DNA of 32,652 nt from Rhizobiales bacterium 32-66-11 (lineage in GTDB: Bacteria; Pseudomonadota; Alphaproteobacteria; Rhizobiales; Xanthobacteraceae), in assembly GCA_002304505.1 (NCBI GenBank), contig NCEH01000018.1:1-32652 (forward strand), read 5' to 3'. Positions 19,053 through 27,475 of this stretch are shown piece after piece (the first letter of the stretch is position 1; each line of letters opens with the position of its first letter). A program made the position numbers and the translations under genes. The notes below the pieces were generated by a model. It saw only the letters and a list, made by a program, of their open reading frames with translations, was not told the origin of the DNA and made no database searches.

Positions 19053-22000
19053 ATGCGCACTCCCGGCTTCGTCCATCTCCACGTCCATTCCTCCTATTCG
19101 CTGCTGGAGGGCGCGCTTTCGATCGGCAAGCTGGCGGACCTGGCGAAGGCCGATTCGCAGCCCGCTTTGGCGCTGACCGACACCGGCAATCTGTTCGGTG
19201 CGCTGGAATTCTCGGAGAAAATGGCGGGCGCCGGCATTCAGCCCATCATGGGATGTTCGCTGGCGGTGGACCTCGTGGAAGCGCCCGGCCCGCGCGGCGC
19301 CCTGCCGCCCAAGAAGCCGCGCCTGGTGCTGCTGGCCGCCCGCGAAATCGGCTGGCGCAACCTGATGAAGCTGGTCTCCCGCGCCTTCATGGAGACGCCG
19401 AGCGACGAGGAATCGCGCATCTCGCTCGACTGGCTGCGCGAGGCGAACGAGGGGCTCATCGCGCTGACCGGCGGCCCCAACGGCCCCATCGACCGGGCGC
19501 TCGCCGGCGGGCATGGCGACCTTGCCGCCGAGCGGCTCGACATGCTGGCGCAGATGTTCGGCGACCGCCTCTATGTGGAGCTCCAGCGCCATGGCATGGA
19601 GCGCGAGCGCATCGTCGAGCCGCAATTGCTGGATCTCGCCTATTCCCGCGCGCTCCCGCTGGTGGCCGCCAACGAGCCGTTCTTCGGTTCGCACGGCGAT
19701 TATGAAGCCCATGATGCCTTGGGCTGCATCGCGGAAGGCCGCGTGGTGGCCGATGGAGACCGCCCGCGCCTGACCCCGGACCATCGTTTCAAGACCCGCG
19801 AGGAAATGCTGACCCTGTTCGCCGACCTTCCCGAGGCGACGGCGAACACGGTGGAAATCGCCCAGCGCTGCGCCTATCGGGTGCGCACGGTGAAGCCGAT
19901 TCTGCCGCGCTTCACCACCGGCGGCGGCGATGGCGATCCGCTCGCGGAAGAGGCGGCGGAGCTGGAGCGGCAGGCGCAGGAAGGGCTCGTCGCCCGCCTT
20001 GCCAAGCACGGCCCGGCACCGGGCCTTCAGACCGCCGTCTATGAGGAGCGCCTCGCCTACGAATTGTCCGTCATCACCAAGATGAAGTTCCCCGGCTACT
20101 TCCTTATCGTGTCGGACTTCATCAAATGGGCGAAGGCGCACGATATTCCGGTGGGACCGGGGCGTGGTTCGGGCGCCGGCTCGCTGGTGGCCTATTCGCT
20201 CCAGATCACCGACCTCGACCCGCTCCGCTTCGGCCTGCTGTTCGAGCGCTTCCTGAATCCCGATCGCGTGTCCATGCCGGACTTCGACGTGGACTTCTGC
20301 CAGGAGCGCCGCGACGAGGTGATTCATTACGTCCAGCAGCGCTATGGGCGGGCGCAGGTGGCGCAGATCATCACCTTCGGTACGCTCCAGGCGCGCGGCG
20401 TGCTGCGCGACGTCGGCCGGGTGCTGGAAATGCCCTATGGCCAGGTGGACAAGCTCTGCAAGCTGGTGCCGCAGAATCCCGCCGCGCCGGTCACGCTGAA
20501 GCAGGCGATCCACGATGAGCCGCGCTTGCAGGCCGCCCAGGCCGAGGAAGAGGTGGTCAAGCGCGCGTTCGATATCGCCGTGCGCCTGGAAGGGCTGAAC
20601 CGCCATGCCTCGACCCATGCCGCCGGCATCGTGATCGGCGACCGGCCCTTGCACGAACTGGTGCCGCTGTATCGCGATCCAAAGTCCGACATGCCGGTCA
20701 CCCAATATAATATGAAATGGGTGGAGCAGGCGGGCCTTGTGAAGTTCGACTTCCTCGGCCTGAAGACGCTGACCACCATCGAGAAGGCCGTGAAGCTGGT
20801 GCACCAGCGCGGCATTGATCTCGATATCTCCAAAATTCCGCTCGACGATCCCAAGACCTACGCCATGCTGGCGCGCGGCGAGACGGTGGGCGTGTTCCAG
20901 GTGGAAAGCGCGGGCATGCGCCGCGCGCTTGTGGATATGAAGGCCGACCGGGTGGAAGACCTGATCGCCCTCGTGGCGCTCTATCGTCCCGGCCCCATGG
21001 CCAATATCCCGGTCTATTGCGACTGCAAGCACGGACGCGCGGAGCCGGACTATATCCACCCCAAGCTCGAGCCCTATCTGAAGGAAACCTTCGGCGTCAT
21101 CATCTACCAGGAACAGGTGATGCAGATCGCGCAGGCGCTGTCGGGCTATTCGCTCGGCGAAGCCGACCTGCTGCGCCGCGCCATGGGTAAGAAGATCCGC
21201 GCCGAGATGGAGAAGCAGCGCGAGCGCTTCGTCTCCGGCGCCGAGGAGCGCGGCGTGCCGAAGGCACAGGCCGACATGATCTTCGACCTTTTGGCCAAGT
21301 TCGCGGATTACGGCTTCAACAAATCCCACGCGGCGGCCTATGCCCTGGTCGCCTATCAGACGGCCTGGCTGAAGGCCAATTATGCGACGGAATTCCTCGC
21401 CGCCTCCATGACGCTGGACATGGGCAATACCGACAAGCTGGCGGAATTCCGCCAGGAGGCGCAGCGGCTCGGCATCGAGGTGGTGCCGCCCAATATCAAT
21501 CTCTCCACCCGCGAATTCGCCGTGGTGGACGGCAAGATCATCTATGCGATGGCGGCCATCAAGGGCGTGGGCGGACATGCCGTCGACGCGCTGGTGGCGG
21601 CGCGCGCGCAGAAGCCCTTCGCCTCGCTGTCCGATTTCGCGGATCGCCTGCCGGCCAAGCTGGTCAACAAGCGCACCCTGGAAAGCCTGGTGGCGGCGGG
21701 CTGCTTCGATGTGCTGGAGAAGAACAGGGCGCGGGCCTTCGCCGCCCTCGATTCCATCGCCGCCCATGCGGCGCGCGAGGAGCAGGGGCGGGCGCTGGGC
21801 CAGAACGATATGTTCGGCTCCGGTCCGGTGAAGGCGGAACTGCCCTTGCCGGATGCCGCGCCCTGGGAGCCGTCGGAGCGCTTGCAGCGCGAATATGATT
21901 CCATCGGCTTCTTCCTCACCGGCCACCCGCTGGACGATTATGCGCAATCGCTGAAGAAGCTGCGGGTGCAGCCGTTCAGCGATTTTGCCCGCGGCGTGCG

Positions 22001-22493
22001 CGCCGGTGCGGCAGCGGGCCGGCTCGCCGCCACCGTGGTGTCCAAGCAGGAGCGGCGCACCAAGTCGGGCACGCGCATGGGCATTGTGGGCCTCTCGGAC
22101 CCGTCCGGCCATTTCGAGGCGGTGATCTTCTCGGAAGGGCTCGCCCATTATCGCGATCTGCTGGAGCCGGGCACGCCCATCCTCATGATGGTCAATGCGG
22201 AACTCCAGGGCGAGGATGTGCGGGTGCGCATCCAGACCTGCGAGCGGCTCGACGCGGCCACCGCCAAGCATCACAAGAGCCTGCGGATTTTCGTGCAATC
22301 GGTCGATCCCCTGGAGGGAATCGCCAAGCGCCTGTCGGGCGGCAAGGGCGATGGCGAAGTCAGCCTCATCCTGATGATGGAACAGGGGAGGGCGGAGGTC
22401 GAAATCCGCCTCGACGGCCGCTATTCGGTTTCGCCGCAGATCGCCGGAGCGCTCAAGGCGATTCCGGGCGTGGTCGCGGTGGAAGCGGCCTGA
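19053..22493 (+). CDS. dnaE: DNA polymerase III subunit alpha
   Basis: Replicative polymerase catalytic subunit (1146 residues, normal for DnaE1). Domains in order: PHP domain (FVHLHVHSSYSLLEGA, about 1-270), palm/fingers, beta-clamp-binding and tandem helix-hairpin-helix region, OB fold and C-terminal tau-binding region. Catalytic aspartates are D410 and D412 (MPDFDVDFC) and D566 (FDFLGLKTLT). The nucleotide-site loop GPGRGSGAGSLVAYSL and FNKSHAAAYALVAYQTAWLKA are diagnostic. The PHP domain has lost metal ligands (TDTGN instead of TDHGN, ANEPFF in place of an NDxHY-type motif), so proofreading must come from a separate DnaQ. The ATG at 19053 has GGAAGA upstream. A TTG at 19008 is less likely. 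Confidence 0.98.
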   Translation: MRTPGFVHLHVHSSYSLLEGALSIGKLADLAKADSQPALALTDTGNLFGALEFSEKMAGAGIQPIMGCSLAVDLVEAPGPRGALPPKKPRLVLLAAREIGWRNLMKLVSRAFMETPSDEESRISLDWLREANEGLIALTGGPNGPIDRALAGGHGDLAAERLDMLAQMFGDRLYVELQRHGMERERIVEPQLLDLAYSRALPLVAANEPFFGSHGDYEAHDALGCIAEGRVVADGDRPRLTPDHRFKTREEMLTLFADLPEATANTVEIAQRCAYRVRTVKPILPRFTTGGGDGDPLAEEAAELERQAQEGLVARLAKHGPAPGLQTAVYEERLAYELSVITKMKFPGYFLIVSDFIKWAKAHDIPVGPGRGSGAGSLVAYSLQITDLDPLRFGLLFERFLNPDRVSMPDFDVDFCQERRDEVIHYVQQRYGRAQVAQIITFGTLQARGVLRDVGRVLEMPYGQVDKLCKLVPQNPAAPVTLKQAIHDEPRLQAAQAEEEVVKRAFDIAVRLEGLNRHASTHAAGIVIGDRPLHELVPLYRDPKSDMPVTQYNMKWVEQAGLVKFDFLGLKTLTTIEKAVKLVHQRGIDLDISKIPLDDPKTYAMLARGETVGVFQVESAGMRRALVDMKADRVEDLIALVALYRPGPMANIPVYCDCKHGRAEPDYIHPKLEPYLKETFGVIIYQEQVMQIAQALSGYSLGEADLLRRAMGKKIRAEMEKQRERFVSGAEERGVPKAQADMIFDLLAKFADYGFNKSHAAAYALVAYQTAWLKANYATEFLAASMTLDMGNTDKLAEFRQEAQRLGIEVVPPNINLSTREFAVVDGKIIYAMAAIKGVGGHAVDALVAARAQKPFASLSDFADRLPAKLVNKRTLESLVAAGCFDVLEKNRARAFAALDSIAAHAAREEQGRALGQNDMFGSGPVKAELPLPDAAPWEPSERLQREYDSIGFFLTGHPLDDYAQSLKKLRVQPFSDFARGVRAGAAAGRLAATVVSKQERRTKSGTRMGIVGLSDPSGHFEAVIFSEGLAHYRDLLEPGTPILMMVNAELQGEDVRVRIQTCERLDAATAKHHKSLRIFVQSVDPLEGIAKRLSGGKGDGEVSLILMMEQGRAEVEIRLDGRYSVSPQIAGALKAIPGVVAVEAA

Positions 22494-22505
22494 GCGGCGC
22501 CGTTC

Positions 22506-23417
22506 ATGGTCTACCGGCTGCCGCCCCTCAACGCGCTGCGCCTGTTCGAGGCGGCGGGCCGGCACCTCTCGTTCAAGCTTGCGGCGGAGGAACTCAACCT
22601 CACGCCGAGCGCGGTGAGCCACGGGGTTCAGGGACTTGAGGATTGGCTCGGCGTGCCGTTGTTCGCCCGCGGCCATCGGCAATTGACGCTGACGCCGGCG
22701 GGGCTCGCCTATCTTCCGCGGGTGCGGGAGATCCTGGCGCAGATCGCATCCGCCACCGAAGCGGTGCCGGGGCGCCGCCCTGCGGATCGGCTGAGCGTGA
22801 GTGTCGCGCCCACCTTCGGCCTGCGCTGGCTCATTCCCCACCTCTCCCGCTTCCAGGCCCGCCATCCCGGCATCGACGTGAGCCTCGACAGCGCCCACCG
22901 CAGGATCGAGTTTCCGCGCGACGGCGTGGACATGGCCATTCGCATGGGGGAGGGCGGATGGCAGGGCGTTTCCGCCGATCTGCTGGTGCGCCAGCACCTG
23001 GTCCCGGTGTGCGCGCCGCGCCTCGCCGCCGCAGTGCGGACGCATGCGGATCTCGCGGGCCACACCTTGCTGCATGTGACGGACGTGGCCGAGGATTGGG
23101 GCGCCTGGGCGGCGCTGCGCGGGATCGCGGCGCCCGATCTGGAGCGCGGCTTGCGCTTTGATTCCATCCATCTGGCCTGGGAGGCAGCGGCACAGGGGCT
23201 CGGGGTGGCCATGGGGCGGCTGCCGGTGGTTGCCGGGGATCTCGAAGCGGGCCGGCTGGTGGCGGTGCTCGGACCACCCGTGGAGGCCCGCACCGCCTAT
23301 TGGCTGCTGGCCGATCCGGCCTCGCTGCACCGGCCGGAGGTGGCGGCGTTCCGGACCTGGCTGCGGGACGAACTCGCCGCCCCGCAGCCGGGGACGCCGC
23401 CTCAGCGCCCCATGTAG
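22506..23417 (+). CDS. LysR family transcriptional regulator, GcvA-like
   Basis: A 303-residue LysR-type regulator. The N-terminal winged helix-turn-helix covers about residues 6-65 (LRLFEAAGRHLSFKLAAEEL, then TPSAVSHGVQGLEDWLGVPLF). This spacing and the PPLNALRLFEAAGRH opening are typical of the GcvA/AmpR-like subgroup. The rest is a periplasmic-binding-like effector domain starting at RLSVSVAPTFGLRWLIPHL. The effector is unknown. The gene starts 12 bp after dnaE on the same strand, so it may be read through from dnaE. Its 3' end overlaps the convergent enoyl-CoA hydratase gene by 16 bp. LysR regulators often control a neighbour, and a T-N11-A palindrome lies upstream of that hydratase gene. 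Confidence 0.92.
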   Translation: MVYRLPPLNALRLFEAAGRHLSFKLAAEELNLTPSAVSHGVQGLEDWLGVPLFARGHRQLTLTPAGLAYLPRVREILAQIASATEAVPGRRPADRLSVSVAPTFGLRWLIPHLSRFQARHPGIDVSLDSAHRRIEFPRDGVDMAIRMGEGGWQGVSADLLVRQHLVPVCAPRLAAAVRTHADLAGHTLLHVTDVAEDWGAWAALRGIAAPDLERGLRFDSIHLAWEAAAQGLGVAMGRLPVVAGDLEAGRLVAVLGPPVEARTAYWLLADPASLHRPEVAAFRTWLRDELAAPQPGTPPQRPM

Positions 23418-24199
23418 CGCGGTTGGCGCCGCTCGATCCAGGCTTCCAGGCCCTCGCGCAGATCGTGGGTCGGGACCATGCGGGCGAACTGCTCGCTTTC
23501 CACCTGAAGACCCTCGCCGATGGTCTGGTTGATGCCGCGCGTCACCGCCGTCAGGACGCTGGTCACCGCCACGGGCGAGTGGCGCAGGATGCGCTGCGCG
23601 AGCGCCCGTGCCGCGGGCATGAGCTCCGCTGCCGGCACGATCTGATTGATCAGGCCCAGCGCAAGGGCGTGCTCCGGCGAGAAGCTGTCCCCGGTCAGCA
23701 GCAGCTCGAGCGCGCGCTTGCGGCCGGCGAGGCGCGGCAGGCGCTGGGTGCCGCCGAAGGTGGGCGGCATGCCGAGCTTGATTTCCGGCTTGGCAAACAG
23801 CGCGGTCTCGCTGGCGATGGCGAGCGGCGCCGCTTCCGTGATCTCGCATCCGCCGCCGAAGGCGATGCCGTTGACCGCCGCGATGATGGGCTTGGGAAAG
23901 GCCTCGATCCGCGAGGTCAGCGTCTGGCCGCGCCGCACGAAATCGCGCACCGCGCCAAGCGGGCCCAAGCGCACGCTGCGGGAAAACTGATGAATGTCGC
24001 CGCCGGCGGAAAACGCCCGGTCCCCTGCGCCGGTGAGAATCACGGCTTTCACGGTCTCATCGGTTTCGAGCGTGTCGAGGAAGGCGAGCAGCGCATCGGC
24101 GAGGGCATAATCGATGGCGTTCAGCTTTTCCGGCCGGTTGAGGGTGAGGGTGGCGATTCCCTCGTTGATGTCGCAAAGGACGGGATGCAGGGTGGACAT
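23402..24199 (-). CDS. enoyl-CoA hydratase/isomerase family protein
   Basis: Crotonase-fold enzyme (265 residues), probably hydrating 2-enoyl-CoA esters. The oxyanion-hole segments are DRAFSAGGDIHQF and NGIAFGGGCEITEA. Both catalytic glutamates of true hydratases are present: E119 (GGGCE) and E139 (AKPEIKLGMPP, followed by GGTQRL). It could therefore act in fatty-acid or amino-acid degradation, but the precise acyl substrate cannot be read from sequence. I chose the ATG at 24199 (MSTLHPVLCD) because GGAG lies 6 bp upstream. An in-frame ATG at 24211 would add four residues. It stands alone on the minus strand, convergent with the LysR gene and divergent from rpsB. Confidence 0.88.
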   Translation of the reverse strand: MSTLHPVLCDINEGIATLTLNRPEKLNAIDYALADALLAFLDTLETDETVKAVILTGAGDRAFSAGGDIHQFSRSVRLGPLGAVRDFVRRGQTLTSRIEAFPKPIIAAVNGIAFGGGCEITEAAPLAIASETALFAKPEIKLGMPPTFGGTQRLPRLAGRKRALELLLTGDSFSPEHALALGLINQIVPAAELMPAARALAQRILRHSPVAVTSVLTAVTRGINQTIGEGLQVESEQFARMVPTHDLREGLEAWIERRQPRYMGR

Positions 24200-24287
24200 G
24201 GGCGGCTCCATTGGGGCTGGCGTTGAATGTGCCCCAAGGCTGGCCGCCGCGACCGGGCGCGGGCAAACGCGAAAAATCCGCGTGCAG

Positions 24288-24302
24288 GTGAGAAAATCTC
24301 AC
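24288..24302. promoter_or_regulatory. perfect T-N11-A palindrome, candidate LysR operator
   Basis: GTGAGAAAATCTCAC is a perfect 6-bp inverted repeat around AAA, with the T-N11-A spacing of LysR-type operators. It sits 89 bp upstream of the enoyl-CoA hydratase start and about 50 bp upstream of the rpsB -35 element. The flanking bases extend the symmetry imperfectly (AGGTGAGA/TCTCACTT). The nearby LysR gene (22506-23417) is the obvious candidate regulator, but the link is inference. As RNA it could also form a weak hairpin. Confidence 0.4.
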
Positions 24303-24350
24303 TTAACCAGCGGATTCCCTGGGAAGGGGAGGGCGAAAATCGGCGGTGCC

Positions 24351-24379
24351 CTTGCCCTTTTGCCCCCCTTCGCCTATAA
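24351..24379 (+). promoter_or_regulatory. rpsB-tsf promoter, sigma70-like
   Basis: CTTGCC (24351-24356) and CTATAA (24374-24379) are separated by exactly 17 bp, matching the alphaproteobacterial housekeeping consensus CTTGAC-N17-CTATAT at five of six positions each. The bases after the -10 are GCCGCGCC, a GC-rich discriminator typical of stringently controlled ribosomal promoters. Initiation near 24386 gives a leader of about 98 nt. That leader contains the palindrome GGCCAATTGGCC at 24407-24418, which could be a regulatory structure. The start site is inferred. Confidence 0.6.
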
Positions 24380-24483
24380 GCCGCGCCATTCCGCACGCGG
24401 ACAGTCGGCCAATTGGCCAATCCGGTGCCTTCGTCCCTGACGGGCCGAGGGTACGTCCGCGGAGGCTCAACCGGAGAATAGAA

Positions 24484-25485
24484 GTGGCAATTCCTGATTA
24501 TTCCATGCGTCAGCTTTTGGAAGCTGGCGTGCATTTCGGTCACCAGTCGCACCGCTGGAACCCCAAGATGGCGCCGTATATCTTCGGCGTCCGCAACAAC
24601 ATCCACATCATCGACCTGTCGCAGACCGTGCCGGCGCTCCATCGCGCCCTTCAGGCCGTGTCCGACACGGTGGCCAATGGCGGCCGCGTGCTGTTCGTCG
24701 GCACCAAGCGCCAGGCCGCGGACCAGGTGGCTGACGCCGCCCGCCGCTCGGCGCAGTATTTCGTGAATTCCCGTTGGCTGGGCGGCATGCTCACCAATTG
24801 GAAGACGATCTCCAATTCCATCGCCCGGCTCAAGAAGCTGGAAGAGATGCTGGCCGGCCCCGAGGCGGGCTCCGGCTACACCAAGAAGGAGCGCCTGACG
24901 CTCTCCCGTGAAAAGGAGAAGCTGGAACGCGCCCTCGGTGGCATCCGCGACATGGGCGGCCTGCCCGACCTGCTGTTCGTGATCGACACGAACAAGGAAG
25001 ACATCGCCGTGAAGGAGGCCCAGCGCCTCGGCATCCCGGTGGCGGCCATCCTCGACACCAATTGCGATCCCGACGGCATCGCCTTCCCGGTTCCGGGCAA
25101 TGACGACGCCGGCCGCGCGATCCAGCTCTATTGCGATCTGGTCGCCCGCGCCGCCATCGACGGCATTTCCCGCGGCGCCGGCGATTTCGGCGATGTGGGC
25201 GCGGCTGAAGAGCCCCTGATCGAGGACCTGCCCGCCGAGTTGAGCGTGTGGTCCACCTTCGAGCCCCTGTCGGGTCCGCGCGGCGTCGCCGACGACCTGA
25301 AGAAGCTCACGGGCGTGAGCCCGGAGATCGAGCAGAAGCTCAACGATCTCGGCATCTTCCACTTCACCCAGATCGCCGGCCTGGATGCCCAGGACGCGCA
25401 CCACATCGGTGAAGAAGTGGGACTGCCGGGCCGCGTTGACGGCTGGATCGCCCAGGCGAAGGAGTTCTCCGCCGAAGTGGAGTGA
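24484..25485 (+). CDS. rpsB: 30S ribosomal protein S2 with C-terminal extension
   Basis: Small-subunit ribosomal protein needed for S1 recruitment and mRNA binding. The core (about residues 1-245) is clear: [60 protein letters not shown] and [20 protein letters not shown]. The total of 333 residues is about 80-90 longer than E. coli S2. The extra C-terminal part (from about residue 255) includes [20 protein letters not shown] and [19 protein letters not shown], a helix-hairpin-helix-like module seen in some alphaproteobacterial proteins. The start is a GTG at 24484, with GGAG 7 bp upstream. The in-frame ATG at 24346 lies at the promoter and is rejected. Confidence 0.96.
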   Translation: MAIPDYSMRQLLEAGVHFGHQSHRWNPKMAPYIFGVRNNIHIIDLSQTVPALHRALQAVSDTVANGGRVLFVGTKRQAADQVADAARRSAQYFVNSRWLGGMLTNWKTISNSIARLKKLEEMLAGPEAGSGYTKKERLTLSREKEKLERALGGIRDMGGLPDLLFVIDTNKEDIAVKEAQRLGIPVAAILDTNCDPDGIAFPVPGNDDAGRAIQLYCDLVARAAIDGISRGAGDFGDVGAAEEPLIEDLPAELSVWSTFEPLSGPRGVADDLKKLTGVSPEIEQKLNDLGIFHFTQIAGLDAQDAHHIGEEVGLPGRVDGWIAQAKEFSAEVE

Positions 25486-25513
25486 TCCCTTCTCCGGAGG
25501 TCATTTGAGTGAA

Positions 25514-25563
25514 GGGGCGATAAGCGCCCCGGCGGCCGGCTTGGGCACCCCCTTGGCCGGCCG
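25514..25563 (+). repeat. two inverted repeats in the rpsB-tsf spacer
   Basis: GGGGCG-ATAAG-CGCCCC (25514-25530) is a perfect 6-bp hairpin with a 5-nt loop. It is followed immediately by CGGCCGG/CCGGCCG (25533-25539 and 25557-25563) with a 17-nt loop. There is no T-run, so these may slow rather than stop transcription, or protect an mRNA end between rpsB and tsf. They lie in a 105-bp spacer that is otherwise empty. Confidence 0.5.
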
Positions 25564-25590
25564 TGGCATGAGAAGAAGAGGAAGCTGAGC

Positions 25591-26517
25591 ATGGCCGCGA
25601 TCACGGCAGCACTCGTGAAGGAATTGCGCGACAAGACCGGCGCCGGCATGATGGACTGCAAGGCCGCTCTGACCGAGACCGCCGGCGACATCGAGGCCGC
25701 CATCGACTGGCTGCGCAAGAAGGGTCTCGCCAAGGCCGCCAAGAAGGCTGGCCGCGTGGCCGCCGAAGGCCTCGTTTCGGTGGAATCCTCGGGCCATTAT
25801 GCGGTCGCGCTGGAAGTGAATGCCGAGACCGATTTCGTCGCCCGCAACGCCGATTTCCAGGCGTTCGTGCGCGAAGCCGCCAAGATCGCCCTCAACACCG
25901 ACGGCTCGCTCGAAGCCCTGGCCGCCGCCCATTTTCCGGGTGAGAGCGTGACGGTGTCCGAGAAGCTCGCGACCCTGATCGCCACCATCGGCGAGAACAT
26001 GACGCTGCGCCGCGTCGCCAAGCTCCAGGTCGAGCATGGCGTGATCGCGTCTTATGTGCACGGCACGGTGTCCGAGGGCCTCGGCCGCATCGGCGTGCTG
26101 GTGGCTCTGGAATCCAAGGGTGATGTGGAGAAGCTCTCCACCCTCGGCCGCCAGATCGCCATGCATGTCGCGGCGCTGAGCCCGCTGGCGCTCGATGCCT
26201 CGGGCATCGACGAGAGCGTGGTCGCCCGCGAGAAGGCGATCCTGCTCGAGAAGCACCAGGGCAAGCCCGCCAACGTGCAGGACAAGATCGCCGAAAGCGG
26301 CATGAAGACCTTCTTCAAGGAAGTCACCCTGCTGGAGCAGCCGTTCGTGCATGACGGCTCCAAGTCGGTGGCCCAGGTGCTGAAGGAAGCCGAGGGCGGC
26401 GTCGGCGCGCCGGTGAAGCTCACGGCCTTCGTGCGTTACGCGCTCGGCGAAGGCATCGAGAAGGAAGAGAGCGACTTCGCAGCCGAAGTCGCCGCTACAG
26501 TCGCGGGTCAGTCCTGA
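25591..26517 (+). CDS. tsf: translation elongation factor Ts
   Basis: Guanine-nucleotide exchange factor that regenerates EF-Tu-GTP in the cytoplasm. It has 308 residues, the normal length of the long bacterial form. The N-terminal UBA-like module ([20 protein letters not shown]) and the EF-Tu-contacting motif [12 protein letters not shown] are diagnostic. Two alpha/beta core subdomains follow, with [18 protein letters not shown] and [14 protein letters not shown] near the end. The ATG at 25591 has AGGAAGC about 5 bp upstream. It is cotranscribed with rpsB in nearly all bacteria, and the 105-bp spacer here agrees with that. Confidence 0.98.
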   Translation: MAAITAALVKELRDKTGAGMMDCKAALTETAGDIEAAIDWLRKKGLAKAAKKAGRVAAEGLVSVESSGHYAVALEVNAETDFVARNADFQAFVREAAKIALNTDGSLEALAAAHFPGESVTVSEKLATLIATIGENMTLRRVAKLQVEHGVIASYVHGTVSEGLGRIGVLVALESKGDVEKLSTLGRQIAMHVAALSPLALDASGIDESVVAREKAILLEKHQGKPANVQDKIAESGMKTFFKEVTLLEQPFVHDGSKSVAQVLKEAEGGVGAPVKLTAFVRYALGEGIEKEESDFAAEVAATVAGQS

Positions 26518-26537
26518 TCGGGGCGGGGGAGGGGGCC

Positions 26538-27254
26538 ATGTCCGACCTTCCCTATCCCCGCGTCCTCATCAAGGTCTCCGGCGAGGCCTTGATGGGACCG
26601 GAGCCGTTCGGGCTCCATCCCCCGACCGTGACGCGGATCGCCCGCGATCTCGTGGCCGTGCGTGCGCTCGGCTGCGAGGTTGCCGTGGTTGTCGGCGGCG
26701 GCAATATTTTGCGGGGCGCGCGTGTTGCCGGCGAGGACCTCAACCGGTCCACCGCCGACCATATGGGCATGCTCGCCACCGTCATGAACTGCCTGGCCCT
26801 GGAGCAAGCGGTGGAAGCCGCCGGCGAACCGGCCCGCACCATGTCCGCCATCCCCATGCCGACCGTCTGCGAGCCCTATGCCCGCCAGCCGGCCATGCGG
26901 CATCTGCGGCGGGGGCGGATCGTGCTGCTGGCGGGCGGGACGGGCAATCCGTACTTCACCACCGATACCGGCGCGGTCCTGCGCGCGGCGGAATTGAGCT
27001 GCGACGCGGTTCTGAAGGCGACCAATGTGGACGGCGTCTATACCGCCGATCCCAAGCTCGACCCCAACGCCCGCCGCTACGACCGCCTCACCCATGATCA
27101 GGCGCTGGCCTACGATCTGAAGGTGATGGATGCCGCTGCGTTCGCCCTTGCCCGTGAAGCTGCCTTGCCGATAATCGTCTTTTCTATTCGCGAGCCGGGT
27201 GCCATCGTGGCGGCCGCCAAGGGCGAGGGCCACGTCACCGTGGTTGCGCCTTGA
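26538..27254 (+). CDS. pyrH: uridylate kinase
   Basis: Phosphorylates UMP to UDP with ATP, in the amino-acid-kinase fold and usually as a hexamer regulated by GTP and UTP. It has 238 residues. Motifs are [71 protein letters not shown] and [17 protein letters not shown]. The ATG at 26538 follows GGGGAGGGGG, a very strong ribosome site, 20 bp after tsf. The C-terminus [19 protein letters not shown] is normal. Its place between tsf and frr is the classic conserved order. Confidence 0.98.
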   Translation: MSDLPYPRVLIKVSGEALMGPEPFGLHPPTVTRIARDLVAVRALGCEVAVVVGGGNILRGARVAGEDLNRSTADHMGMLATVMNCLALEQAVEAAGEPARTMSAIPMPTVCEPYARQPAMRHLRRGRIVLLAGGTGNPYFTTDTGAVLRAAELSCDAVLKATNVDGVYTADPKLDPNARRYDRLTHDQALAYDLKVMDAAAFALAREAALPIIVFSIREPGAIVAAAKGEGHVTVVAP

Positions 27255-27349
27255 GGACTTGAGTTGGGAGTAGCGACGCGTCGTGCTCCGCCGGTCCGCA
27301 TCAAGCGGGTATCGGCGGGGCGGCCGTGTCGCCGGTGCGCGGCGCCCGG

Positions 27350-27385
27350 CGGGTTTCGCGCGTTTCCCGGGTGTGCCGGGTTTCA
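27350..27385 (+). repeat. four degenerate 9-bp direct repeats in the pyrH-frr gap
   Basis: CGGGTTTCG, CGCGTTTCC, CGGGTGTGC and CGGGTTTCA follow one another without spacers. They lie in the 221-bp noncoding space between pyrH and frr. The frame of frr is open through them and would read a repeated RVS/RVC tripeptide, but this is unconserved-looking and upstream of the real start. A weak promoter-like pair, CTTGTC (27404-27409) and GGATAG (27427-27432) spaced by 17 bp, follows and might give frr its own start. Otherwise nothing is seen in this gap. Confidence 0.4.
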
Positions 27386-27475
27386 GAGACCTTGGCCTTC
27401 GGCCTTGTCGTCAGGCGGGGCGGGAAGGATAGAACCGGCAAGTCGCGCCGGGAAAATGAAGAACAGGAATTTGAC

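Noticed and set aside
18456..23849. Minus-strand open frame of about 1800 codons across dnaE and the LysR gene
   Set aside because: Only its last 144 codons (18456-18890) look like a protein, the EamA transporter. The rest is antisense to clearly conserved dnaE and LysR sequence and is His/Arg/Gln-rich, as expected from the complement of a high-GC gene.
24346..24483. N-terminal extension of rpsB to an upstream ATG
   Set aside because: The ATG overlaps the promoter elements, the extra residues are unlike S2, and the GTG at 24484 has a good ribosome site and the family N-terminus.
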